The translations under genes and the position numbers were made by a program. Shown in pieces: positions 1-6,585 of a DNA stretch of 14,869 bases. Source of the stretch: Pseudomonadota bacterium (GTDB lineage: Bacteria > Pseudomonadota > Alphaproteobacteria > Rhodospirillales > Magnetospirillaceae); assembly GCA_023458315.1 (NCBI GenBank), contig JAEXAH010000047.1, forward strand, positions 1-14,869, given 5' to 3'. Under the pieces are notes generated by a model, which saw only the letters and a list, made by a program, of their open reading frames with translations, was not told the origin of the DNA and made no database searches. Within the stretch, counting starts at the first letter, position 1, and each line of letters begins with the position of its first letter.

Positions 1-611
1 GCCTCGGGGTGCGGGGCACGCGGCGCACGCGGGGCACGTTCGCCACGCGGCGGACGCTCGCCGCGCGGGGCACGCTCGCGCTGCGGACGCGGCGCCGGTT
101 CGGCCTCGTCCTGGGCCTCGACCACCATCTCGTTGGCCTGGGCGACGATGACCGGGGCTTCCGCCTCGGCCGATTGTTCGGCGCCCTGCTGTTGCTGCTG
201 GTCGTCGCCCTCGCCGTCCTCGGCGCCCAGTTCCGCCTGATCGCCCGCCGGTGTCGGCAGGTTCTGCGGGCGGCGCTGGCCGTTGTTCTGGTTGTAGGCG
301 TTGATCAGGCGGAAATAATGCTCGGCGTGCTGATAGAAGTTCTCGGCCGCCACGCGGTCGCCCTGGGACGAGGCATCCCGGGCCAGGGCCAGATACTTTT
401 CCATCACCTGATGGGCGTTGCCGCGGATGCGACCTTCGGGTCCGTTGGAATCGAACACCTGGGTACGGACGTTGATGTGGCGGGGACCGCCGCCACCGCC
501 GCCACCACCACCACCACCGCCGCCGCCGCCATGGCCGCCGCCGCTGTAATTACCACGATTGGGATTGCCGCCATTATTGCCGCGGCCACGGGAGCGTTGC
601 TTCGGGTTCAC
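1..611 (-). CDS. DUF4167 domain protein, 5' part (3' end outside window)
   Basis: The reading frame is open from a GTG at 611 to the left edge (about 203 codons, C-terminus missing). The start is basic and Gly/Asn-rich (VNPKQRSRGRG), followed by 15 consecutive glycines (residues 28-42). Next comes a conserved segment, about residues 50-105, with FESNGPEGRIRGNAHQVMEK, then SQGDRVAAENFYQHAEHYFR. This is the hallmark of DUF4167, a family largely confined to Alphaproteobacteria with no established biochemical function. After it the protein is acidic and Gln-rich, then turns into Arg-Gly-Glu-Arg-Ala-Pro-Arg repeats that look disordered and could bind nucleic acid (inference). The GTG at 611 is chosen because GAAGG and AGGA lie just upstream. 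An in-frame GTG at 626 is possible but lacks a clear ribosome site. The gene follows prmC on the same strand but is separated by 281 nt, so it probably has its own promoter, which I could not identify. Confidence 0.88.
   Translation of the reverse strand, partial: MNPKQRSRGRGNNGGNPNRGNYSGGGHGGGGGGGGGGGGGGGPRHINVRTQVFDSNGPEGRIRGNAHQVMEKYLALARDASSQGDRVAAENFYQHAEHYFRLINAYNQNNGQRRPQNLPTPAGDQAELGAEDGEGDDQQQQQGAEQSAEAEAPVIVAQANEMVVEAQDEAEPAPRPQRERAPRGERPPRGERAPRAPRAPHPE
486..530 (-). repeat. Trinucleotide (GGC/GGT) tract coding for 15 glycines
   Basis: This 45-bp run of pure GGC and GGT codons on the minus strand encodes Gly28-Gly42 of the DUF4167 protein. A His then three more Gly codons lie on its N-terminal side. 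Five consecutive GGT codons sit inside it. Such tracts can change length by slippage in whole codons without shifting the frame. Whether it varies between strains cannot be seen here. Confidence 0.85.
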
Positions 612-892
612 GAGTCCTGCCTTCACACCATACGATGCACAGTTTTCGGTCGATCCACCAGGGACCCCGGGGGTACCGGGACAACCCAGGTACGGCCATG
701 ACCTCGAAACCTAACGAGGGTGGTCCATTCAGGGATCGGTAGGCGCTGCGGTGAGGGGCGGAGCTGGCGGCTCTACGCGGACCTCGGATCGATGCGCTCG
801 ACGGGCGTCACCCTATCCGGGACGGCGGTCCTTTCCAACACTTTTTTCATGCCCGGGGGCAACCTTTTGCGATCTTTTTTCGACCGCCCCCA
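612..892. other. Intergenic region between prmC and the DUF4167 gene
   Basis: This 281-bp spacer contains no recognisable gene or RNA family. The part next to prmC has several A6/T6 runs within otherwise GC-rich sequence. The part next to the DUF4167 gene has a short near-palindrome around 662-677 and a 5-bp stem at 702-706/715-719. It should contain the 3' end of the prmC transcript and the DUF4167 promoter, but I could not assign a convincing -35/-10 pair. Confidence 0.5.
855..891 (-). repeat. Inverted repeat directly after the prmC stop
   Basis: GGGGGC and GCCCCC arms (855-860 and 886-891) flank a 25-nt AT-richer loop, starting 1 nt after the prmC stop codon. It could fold at the 3' end of the operon transcript. 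No T-tract follows it in the minus-strand direction, so it is not a standard intrinsic terminator. Its role is uncertain. Confidence 0.25.
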
Positions 893-1828
893 TCACTTGG
901 TGCCGAGCACGCAGCGTTCGATCCCGGCAAGGTCCTTGGGCAGCGCCTGGACGCACAGCCCCGCCGCCCGGAACAGCGCCGCCACGTCGGGCGCCTGCCC
1001 TGCCCCGACCTCGACCGCCACCACGGCGCCGGGCCCGGCCAAAGCCGCCATCTGCGGCACCAGCACGCGATAGCATTCCAGCCCGTCGGCGCCGCCCGCC
1101 AGGGCCAGACGCGGCTCGAATTCCGCCACTTCGGGCTCCAGCCCGTCGATATGGGCATCGGGGATATAGGGCGGGTTGGACACCACGATATCGGCGCGTC
1201 CGTCCAGTTCCGCCGCCCAGTCGGACAGCACGAAGCGCGCCCGCCCGCTCAGGCCGTTGCTCTCGGCGTTGTCCTGCGCCACCGCCAGGGCGGCCGGGCT
1301 TTTGTCCACGCCGGTGCCGGTGGCATTGGGCAGTTCCGACAGCAGCGCCAGCAGGATGGCGCCGGTGCCGGTGCCGAAATCCACCACCCGCAGCGGCGCC
1401 GAACGGTCGGGGATGCGGGCCAGCACCGCCTCGACCAAGGTTTCGGTATCGCCGCGCGGGTCCAGGGTGTCGGCTGTCACCTTGAGTGTCAGGGTCCAGA
1501 AGCCGCGCCGCCCCAGGATATGGCTGATGGGCTCGCGCCTCTCCCGCCGCGCCGCCAGATGCTCCAGCCGCGCCGCCTGTTCCGGCGACAGCGGCGTGTC
1601 GGGGGCCAGCGCCACCCGGTCGGGGCTGATCCCCGCCGCCTCGGCCACCAGCAGGCGGGCATCCAGGCGGGCGCTGTCGATCCCGGCGGCGGCAAAGCGG
1701 GCGGTCAGGGCGCGGGCATAGGTGCCGATTTGCCCCCACCCCGTCCCTCCCCCGGCGTTGCCGAGGGAGGGGGCGTTCACCCCCTCACCCGCGCCAGCGG
1801 GGGAGGGTTGGGGTGGGGGCCTGTTCAC
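893..1828 (-). CDS. prmC: Peptide chain release factor N5-glutamine methyltransferase PrmC (HemK)
   Basis: PrmC transfers a methyl group from S-adenosylmethionine to the glutamine of the GGQ motif in class I release factors, in the cytoplasm. Visible features are a helical N-terminal region with SARLDARLLVAEAAG (residues 52-66), the segment PRGDTETLVEA (124-134), the SAM-binding motif VVDFGTGTGAILLALL (148-163) and the catalytic NPPY (218-221). The frame from the GTG at 1828 gives 311 aa, against about 275-290 usual for the family. That GTG directly follows the prfA stop and has GGCGGAG 9 nt upstream. The extra N-terminal residues (about 3-33) are encoded by a palindromic repeat and look unlike the family. 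A second GTG at 1780, inside the repeat with GAGGGG against it, would give 295 aa. It lies immediately downstream of prfA, whose product is its substrate. The identity is secure; the start is not. Confidence 0.92.
   Translation of the reverse strand: MNRPPPQPSPAGAGEGVNAPSLGNAGGGTGWGQIGTYARALTARFAAAGIDSARLDARLLVAEAAGISPDRVALAPDTPLSPEQAARLEHLAARRERREPISHILGRRGFWTLTLKVTADTLDPRGDTETLVEAVLARIPDRSAPLRVVDFGTGTGAILLALLSELPNATGTGVDKSPAALAVAQDNAESNGLSGRARFVLSDWAAELDGRADIVVSNPPYIPDAHIDGLEPEVAEFEPRLALAGGADGLECYRVLVPQMAALAGPGAVVAVEVGAGQAPDVAALFRAAGLCVQALPKDLAGIERCVLGTK
1732..1820. repeat. 89-bp GC-rich palindromic repeat element at the prfA/prmC junction
   Basis: The outer arms 1732-1754 and 1798-1820 are inverted copies over 23 bp with two mismatches; the outermost 11 bp (GCCCCCACCCC / GGGGTGGGGGC) are perfect. 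Between them is a second stem, 1763-1773 against 1780-1790, with a 6-nt loop. The whole therefore forms a long hairpin or a double-hairpin cruciform. The architecture and the Pro/Gly/Ala-rich translation (PPPQPSPAGAGEG) resemble the small dispersed palindromic repeats seen between genes in many alphaproteobacteria; that family assignment is inference. It lies inside the prmC reading frame and is the only copy I see in the window. Confidence 0.8.
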
Positions 1829-2884
1829 TTATGCCATCTCCGCCAGGCGCTCGGCCTGATCGGCGGCGATCAGCGCCTCGACCACCTCGTCCAGCGCGGT
1901 GCCGTTCATCACGTCCTCGATCTTGTAGAGCGTCAGGTTGATGCGGTGATCGGTGACGCGGCCCTGGGGGAAATTGTAGGTGCGGATGCGTTCGGAGCGG
2001 TCGCCCGAGCCCACCTGCGACTTGCGGGCGGCGGCGCGTTCGGCGTCCTTGGCGGAACGCTCCATTTCATACAGCCGGGCGCGCAGCAGCTTGAGCGCCG
2101 TCGCCTTGTTCTTGTGCTGGCTTTTTTCCTGCTGGCAGGCCACCGCCAGACCGGTGGGGATGTGGGTGACGCGCACCGCCGAATCGGTGGTGTTGACCGA
2201 CTGCCCGCCCGAGCCCTGCGAGCGGTAGACGTCGAAGCGCAAATCGGATTCGTTCAGTTGGATGTCCACCTCTTCCGCCTCGGGCATGATGGCCACGGTG
2301 GCAGCCGAGGTATGGATGCGGCCACCCGCCTCGGTCGCCGGGACGCGCTGGACACGATGGACGCCGGATTCGAATTTCAGCCGCGCGAACACGCCGCGCC
2401 CGGTGATGGTGGCGCTTGCTTCCTTCATGCCGCCGATGCCGGTTTCGTTGACATCCATCACCTCGAACCGCCAGCCCTTGGTCGCGGCGTAGCGTTCGTA
2501 CATGCGGAACAATTCGGCGGCGAACAGCGCCGCCTCTTCGCCGCCGGTTCCGGCGCGCACTTCGATGATGGCGTTTTTCTCGTCCGCCTCGTCCTTGGGC
2601 AACAGCATCAGTTGAACGTCGCGTTCAAGCTGGGGCAGACGTTCCTTGAGGTCGTAGAACTCGGCCTCGGCCATTTCCTTCATCTCGGGATCGGCCATCA
2701 GCGCCGCCGCGTCGCCCATGTCGGCGCGGGCCTTTTTCAGCGCCTGCACCGCGTGGACCACCGGTTCGATGTCCGAGAATTCCTTGCTAAGCTTGGCGAA
2801 GGACGAGCCGTCGCCCGTCGCCAGCAGCTCGCGCAGCTCGTCGTAGCGATAGAGGACCTTGTCCAGTTGGGCGTCGAGATTCAT
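1829..2884 (-). CDS. prfA: Peptide chain release factor 1 (RF1)
   Basis: RF1 recognises UAA and UAG stop codons and triggers hydrolysis of the peptidyl-tRNA ester on the ribosome. The protein is 351 aa, close to the usual 355-360. The stop-codon recognition tripeptide Pro-Ala-Thr is at 182-184 (RVPATEAGGRIHTSA), and the catalytic GGQ is at 226-228 within QGSGGQSVNTTDSAVR. RF1 rather than RF2 is indicated by PAT (RF2 has SPF) and by the lack of a programmed frameshift. The ATG at 2884 gives the family N-terminus MNLDAQLDKVLYRYDEL and has GGAAG 5 nt upstream; a longer in-frame extension overlapping hemA is rejected. It begins 11 nt after the hemA stop, and its TAA directly abuts the prmC GTG start. 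Gln228 is the expected PrmC substrate. Confidence 0.98.
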   Translation of the reverse strand: MNLDAQLDKVLYRYDELRELLATGDGSSFAKLSKEFSDIEPVVHAVQALKKARADMGDAAALMADPEMKEMAEAEFYDLKERLPQLERDVQLMLLPKDEADEKNAIIEVRAGTGGEEAALFAAELFRMYERYAATKGWRFEVMDVNETGIGGMKEASATITGRGVFARLKFESGVHRVQRVPATEAGGRIHTSAATVAIMPEAEEVDIQLNESDLRFDVYRSQGSGGQSVNTTDSAVRVTHIPTGLAVACQQEKSQHKNKATALKLLRARLYEMERSAKDAERAAARKSQVGSGDRSERIRTYNFPQGRVTDHRINLTLYKIEDVMNGTALDEVVEALIAADQAERLAEMA

Positions 2885-2895
2885 CGGTTCTTCCA

Positions 2896-4140
2896 TCAAT
2901 CCAGGCGGAACAGCGTCCGCAGCGTCTTTTCCATCTGCTGCCACTCGGCGCCCTCGGCCGCCACCGATTTCAGCACCTCGGACGGCGCGTGCAACAGGCG
3001 GTGGATCAGCAGGCGGGTGGCGGCATCGGCGTCGCCGTGGCTTTCGGCCAGCACGGCGTCGCGGGTTTCCTCGAAGCGCTGGCGCAGGGCGACGATGGCG
3101 GGCACCGCCGCGCGGGCGGCGCGGCCGCGCAGGAAACCCTGCAATTCATCATCCAGCACCGCCCAGGCGGCGCGGGCGGCCTGTTCGCGGGTGGCGCGGC
3201 CTTCCAGGGCCACCCGTTCCAGGTCGTTGAGATCGTACAGGAATGCCCCGTCCACCCGGTTGACCGCCGGTTCCACGTCGCCGGGAATACCGGCATCCAC
3301 CAGGAAGATCGGGCGGCGGCGGCGCTTCTTCAGCGCGGCGGTGACGGCGTCGGCCGTGACAAGCTGGGCGCGGCCGCCGGTGGATGCCACCACCACGTCG
3401 GCCCCGGCCAGGGCCTCGCGCATCTGGTCGAAGGGCAGCACGTTGGCGTTCAGGGCATGGGCCAGGGATTCGGCCCGGCTGGCGCGCGGCGCGGTGATTG
3501 TCAGGCGCGACAACCCGGCGGCCAGCAGGCTTTCCGCCACCAACTCGCCCATGTCGCCCGCCCCGACCACCAGACCGGCGCAATGGGACAAGTCGCCGTG
3601 CAGGTCGCGGGCAAGCTGGACGGCGGCGGCGGCGATGGACACCGGCCCCTCGCCGATATGGGTTTCGCTGCGCACCCGCTTGGCGGCGGCGAACGCCGCT
3701 TGCAGCACGGTGTCCAGTTCGCTGCCGCAGGTGCCGGAATCGCGGGCCAGCCGATGGGCGGTCTTGACCTGCCCGGCCACGTGCGGTTCGCCGATCACCA
3801 GGGAATCCAGCGCGCTGGCCACGGCGAAGACATGACGGACGGCGACCTCGCCCGCATGGGAATAGAATTGCCCGGCCAGGGCGGCGGCGGGCAGGCCCAC
3901 CCGTTCAGCGAAGGCGTCGCAGATCAGTTCGGCGGCGATGTCGCCGTCATGATGGCTGGCCCACACCTCGACCCGGTCGCAGGTGGACAGCACCAGCGCC
4001 TCGTGCAATCCCCGTCGCTTCAGCCCGGTCAGGAAGTCGGGCACCCCGGCATCATCGACGAACAACTGGTCGCGCAGCCCCAGCGACGCCGACCGGTGGT
4101 TGGCGCCAACGACGAACAGACGGGGCGAGACGGCGCTCAT
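2896..4140 (-). CDS. hemA: Glutamyl-tRNA reductase (GluTR), divergent in signature motifs
   Basis: GluTR reduces glutamyl-tRNA(Glu) with NADPH to glutamate-1-semialdehyde, the first committed step of the C5 route to 5-aminolevulinate and tetrapyrroles. The protein is 414 aa (family about 410-420). Visible are GANHRSASLGLRDQL (12-26), the catalytic cysteine C54 in LSTCDRVEVW, ALDSLVIGEPHVAGQVK (110-126), AAKRVRSETHIGEGPVSIA (152-170), the nucleotide-binding VVGAGDMGELVAESL (191-205) and a C-terminal dimerisation helix ending KTLRTLFRLD. Several usually conserved positions differ: STCNR reads STCDR, the ANRT-like strand reads APRAS (217-221), and the DIAVPRD-like motif reads DAGIPGD (282-288). 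The start ATG overlaps the hisS stop by 4 nt (ATGA) with no strong ribosome site, suggesting translational coupling. The order hemA-prfA-prmC matches enterobacteria. Note that in alphaproteobacteria the symbol hemA often denotes ALA synthase, a different enzyme. Confidence 0.93.
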   Translation of the reverse strand: MSAVSPRLFVVGANHRSASLGLRDQLFVDDAGVPDFLTGLKRRGLHEALVLSTCDRVEVWASHHDGDIAAELICDAFAERVGLPAAALAGQFYSHAGEVAVRHVFAVASALDSLVIGEPHVAGQVKTAHRLARDSGTCGSELDTVLQAAFAAAKRVRSETHIGEGPVSIAAAAVQLARDLHGDLSHCAGLVVGAGDMGELVAESLLAAGLSRLTITAPRASRAESLAHALNANVLPFDQMREALAGADVVVASTGGRAQLVTADAVTAALKKRRRRPIFLVDAGIPGDVEPAVNRVDGAFLYDLNDLERVALEGRATREQAARAAWAVLDDELQGFLRGRAARAAVPAIVALRQRFEETRDAVLAESHGDADAATRLLIHRLLHAPSEVLKSVAAEGAEWQQMEKTLRTLFRLD

Positions 4141-5372
4141 GACTGAAGAAGCCGCTCCTCCAGCGCCGCCAGCGGCACCTCTTCCTGGGCGCCGCTGTCC
4201 AGGTCGCGCAGGGTGGCGGCGCCGCGCGCCGCCTCGTCTTCGCCCAGGATCACCGCGAAGCGGGCATTGGCCTTGTTGGCCCGCGCCATGCGCTTCTTCA
4301 TATTGCCCGAGAAGCCCATCTCGACCGCGATGCCCGCCGCGCGCAGGCGGTCGGCCAGGGCCAGGGCGGCGACGGCATCGCCCATGGGGATCAGCGCCAC
4401 CGGGCGCCCGGCGGCCGGGGCGGCATCGCCCACCAGCATGGACAGACGCTCCACACCCGCCGCCCAGCCGATGCCGGGGGTGGCGGGACCGCCCATCTGG
4501 CCGATCAGCCCGTCGTAACGGCCACCGGCCAGCACCGTGCCCTGCGAGCCGAGCGCGGTGGTGGTGAACTCGAACGCCGTGTGGCAATAGTAATCCAGGC
4601 CGCGCACCAGCTTGGGATTGACGGTATAGGGAATGCCCAGGGCGTCCAGACCGGCCTTGACCTGTTCGAAGAAGTCGCGGGCGGCCGGGGTCAGGCTGTC
4701 GTGGATCAAGGGCGCGTTGGCGACGATGACCTTGTCGCCCTCGTCCTTGGAATCCAGCACGCGCAGCGGGTTGCGCTCCAGCCGGTTGCGGCTGTCCTCG
4801 CTCAGCTTGTCCTTGAACGGCGACAGATAGGCGATCAGCGCATCACGATAGGCCATGCGGCTTTCGCCATCGCCCAGGGTGTTCAGTTCCAACTGCACCT
4901 TGTCGCCCAGGCCCAGCGCCGCCAGCATGCGCCAGCCCATGGACACCACTTCCACGTCGGCCAGTGGGCTTTCGACGCCCAGGAACTCGACGCCGACCTG
5001 ATGGAACTGGCGCTGACGGCCCTTTTGCGGGCGTTCGTGACGGAACATGGGGCCACGATAGAACAGCTTGAGCGGCAAATTCTGCGACAGCCCGCCCGAG
5101 ATGAAGGCACGCGCCACGCCCGCCGTGCCCTCGGGCCGCAGGGTCAGCGTCTCGTCGCCCATGGTGAAGGTGTACATTTCCTTCGTCACCACGTCCGACG
5201 TCTCGCCCAGGGTGCGCGAGAACACTTCGGTGAATTCGAAGATGGGGGTGACGATCTCGCCATAGCCGTAGCGCTTCACCACCTCGAACGCGGTCTGCTC
5301 CACATGGCGGTGGCGGCGGGCATCATCGGGCAGAAGGTCATGGGTGCCACGGACGGGTTGCAGGCTCGACAC
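4137..5372 (-). CDS. hisS: Histidine--tRNA ligase
   Basis: HisRS charges tRNA(His) with histidine using ATP in the cytoplasm. The 411-aa protein (usual 420-430) has the class II motif 2 region FYRGPMFRHERPQKGRQRQF (104-123), the histidine-specific segments RGLDYYCHTAFEF (257-269) and LAGGRYDGLIGQMGG (281-295), and a C-terminal anticodon-binding domain from about residue 324. RQFHQVGVEF is the canonical bacterial form, unlike the divergent HisRS of some other alphaproteobacterial orders. The GTG at 5372 is chosen because it yields the family start SSLQPVRGTHDLLP and has AAGGA 9 nt upstream, overlapping the end of ispG. The frame stays open for another 218 codons upstream, but that stretch is antisense-phase ispG sequence and not part of the gene. 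It starts 5 nt after ispG and its stop overlaps the hemA start. Confidence 0.97.
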   Translation of the reverse strand: MSSLQPVRGTHDLLPDDARRHRHVEQTAFEVVKRYGYGEIVTPIFEFTEVFSRTLGETSDVVTKEMYTFTMGDETLTLRPEGTAGVARAFISGGLSQNLPLKLFYRGPMFRHERPQKGRQRQFHQVGVEFLGVESPLADVEVVSMGWRMLAALGLGDKVQLELNTLGDGESRMAYRDALIAYLSPFKDKLSEDSRNRLERNPLRVLDSKDEGDKVIVANAPLIHDSLTPAARDFFEQVKAGLDALGIPYTVNPKLVRGLDYYCHTAFEFTTTALGSQGTVLAGGRYDGLIGQMGGPATPGIGWAAGVERLSMLVGDAAPAAGRPVALIPMGDAVAALALADRLRAAGIAVEMGFSGNMKKRMARANKANARFAVILGEDEAARGAATLRDLDSGAQEEVPLAALEERLLQS

Positions 5373-5377
5373 GATGC

Positions 5378-6487
5378 TTATTCCTTCACTTTGGCGGCCT
5401 CGATGGCCGCCGCCTTCTGTTCCACCAGTTCGACGATGTGGTCGATCATGGCCGGGCCGTCGATCTTGTGATCGGGGCTGCCGCCCACATAGACCATGTG
5501 ATTGTCCTGGCCGCCGCCGGTCAGGCCGATCATGGTTTCCCGCGCCTCGCCGGGACCATTGACCACGCAGCCGATGATGGACAGCGTCACCGGCGCGGTG
5601 ATGTGGGCCAGACGCTGTTCCAGGATGGCGACGGTATCGACCACGTTGAAGCCCTGACGGGCGCAGGACGGGCACGACACGATATTGACGCCGCGGGTGC
5701 GCAGGCCCAGCGACTTCAGGATCTCGTAGCCGACCTTGACCTCTTCCTCGGGCGGCGCCGACAGCGACACGCGGATGGTGTCGCCGATGCCCGCCCACAG
5801 CAGATTGCCCATGCCGATGGCCGATTTGACCGTGCCGCCGATCAGGCCGCCCGCCTCGGTGATGCCCAGGTGCAGCGGATAATCGCAGGCCTCGGCCAGC
5901 CCCTGATAGGCCGCCACCGCCAGGAACACGTCCGACGCCTTGACGCTGATCTTGAACTCGCGGAAATCGTTGTCTTCCAGGATTTTCGCGTGTTCCAGGG
6001 CGCTTTCCACCATGGCCTCGGGGCACGGCTCGCCGTATTTCTCCAGCAGGTGCTTTTCCAGGCTTCCAGCATTGACGCCGATGCGCATGGAACAGCCGTG
6101 ATCCTTGGCCGCCTTGACCACCTCGCGCACCCGCTCGGCCGAACCGATATTGCCGGGATTGATGCGCAGGCAGGCGGCGCCCGCCTCGGCCGCCTCGATG
6201 GCGCGCTTGTAGTGGAAGTGGATATCGGCCACCACCGGCACCGACACTTGGCGGACGATGTCCTTCAGCGCCGCCGTGGAGTCCTCGTCGGGGCAGGACA
6301 CGCGGACGATGTCCACGCCCGCCGCCTCGGCGCGCTTGATCTGCGCCACCGTCGCCGCCACGTCGGTGGTCAGCGTGTTGGTCATGGTCTGCACCGAGAT
6401 GGGGGCGTCGCCGCCCACCGGCACCGCGCCGACGAAAATCCGACGCGACGGCCGCCGCTGAATCTGGCGGTAGCTCCGCACGCTCAT
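5378..6487 (-). CDS. ispG: 4-hydroxy-3-methylbut-2-en-1-yl diphosphate synthase (GcpE/IspG)
   Basis: IspG converts methylerythritol 2,4-cyclodiphosphate to HMBPP, the penultimate step of the MEP isoprenoid route, using a [4Fe-4S] cluster and reduced flavodoxin or ferredoxin. The protein is 369 aa (E. coli about 372). The TIM-barrel part carries SVQTMTNTLTTDV (31-43) and ADIHFHYKRAIEA (87-99). The cluster ligands are Cys272 and Cys275 in SCPSCARQGF plus Cys307 in GCVVNGPGEA, with the conserved Glu314 eight residues after Ile306. The ATG at 6487 has only a weak ribosome site. The gene heads the cluster with hisS, hemA, prfA and prmC, and a candidate promoter lies about 50 nt upstream. MEP-derived isoprenoids supply the ubiquinone tail that UbiG, encoded nearby, helps to finish. 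Confidence 0.98.
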   Translation of the reverse strand: MSVRSYRQIQRRPSRRIFVGAVPVGGDAPISVQTMTNTLTTDVAATVAQIKRAEAAGVDIVRVSCPDEDSTAALKDIVRQVSVPVVADIHFHYKRAIEAAEAGAACLRINPGNIGSAERVREVVKAAKDHGCSMRIGVNAGSLEKHLLEKYGEPCPEAMVESALEHAKILEDNDFREFKISVKASDVFLAVAAYQGLAEACDYPLHLGITEAGGLIGGTVKSAIGMGNLLWAGIGDTIRVSLSAPPEEEVKVGYEILKSLGLRTRGVNIVSCPSCARQGFNVVDTVAILEQRLAHITAPVTLSIIGCVVNGPGEARETMIGLTGGGQDNHMVYVGGSPDHKIDGPAMIDHIVELVEQKAAAIEAAKVKE

Positions 6488-6539
6488 GTCATCACACCAT
6501 AAGAAGCCGTCCGGCCGCCCAAACGGCGCCGGGGCGCTT

Positions 6540-6569
6540 GATATAGCGCATTTCAGAAGAACGTGTCAC
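6540..6569 (-). promoter_or_regulatory. Candidate sigma70-type promoter for ispG-hisS-hemA-prfA-prmC
   Basis: On the minus strand GTGACA (6564-6569, 5 of 6 to the consensus -35) is followed after 18 nt by TATATC (6540-6545, 4 of 6 to the -10). This predicts a transcription start near 6533 and a leader of about 45 nt before ispG. It lies in the 98-bp gap after the kinase gene and is the only long gap upstream of the tightly packed cluster. A dyad, GCGCT-6 nt-AGCGC (6534-6549), spans the -10 and could be an operator. No experimental support is available. Confidence 0.4.
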
Positions 6570-6585
6570 CCCGGCCGAAGAAGGG

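Noticed and set aside
9..701. Plus-strand 230-codon frame opposite the DUF4167 gene
   Set aside because: It is the antisense of the recognised DUF4167 coding sequence; its Ala/Thr runs come from the polyglycine tract read on the other strand.
773..850. Minus-strand 25-codon ORF starting MKKVLERTAV between prmC and the DUF4167 gene
   Set aside because: No ribosome site at a usable distance, no recognisable motif and no support beyond an open frame; it could be chance.
855..891. Intrinsic terminator for the prmC operon
   Set aside because: The G/C arms can pair, but the loop is 25 nt and no T-tract follows in the direction of transcription, so it is listed only as an inverted repeat.
1151..3835. 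Long plus-strand open frame of 894 codons opposite prmC, prfA and hemA
   Set aside because: It is antisense to three clearly recognised genes, has a Gly/His/Gln/Arg-rich composition typical of GC-driven shadow frames, and shows no family motifs.
5373..6026. N-terminal extension of hisS through ispG
   Set aside because: The frame is open but out of phase with ispG and Arg/Gly-rich; HisRS homology starts exactly at the GTG at 5372.
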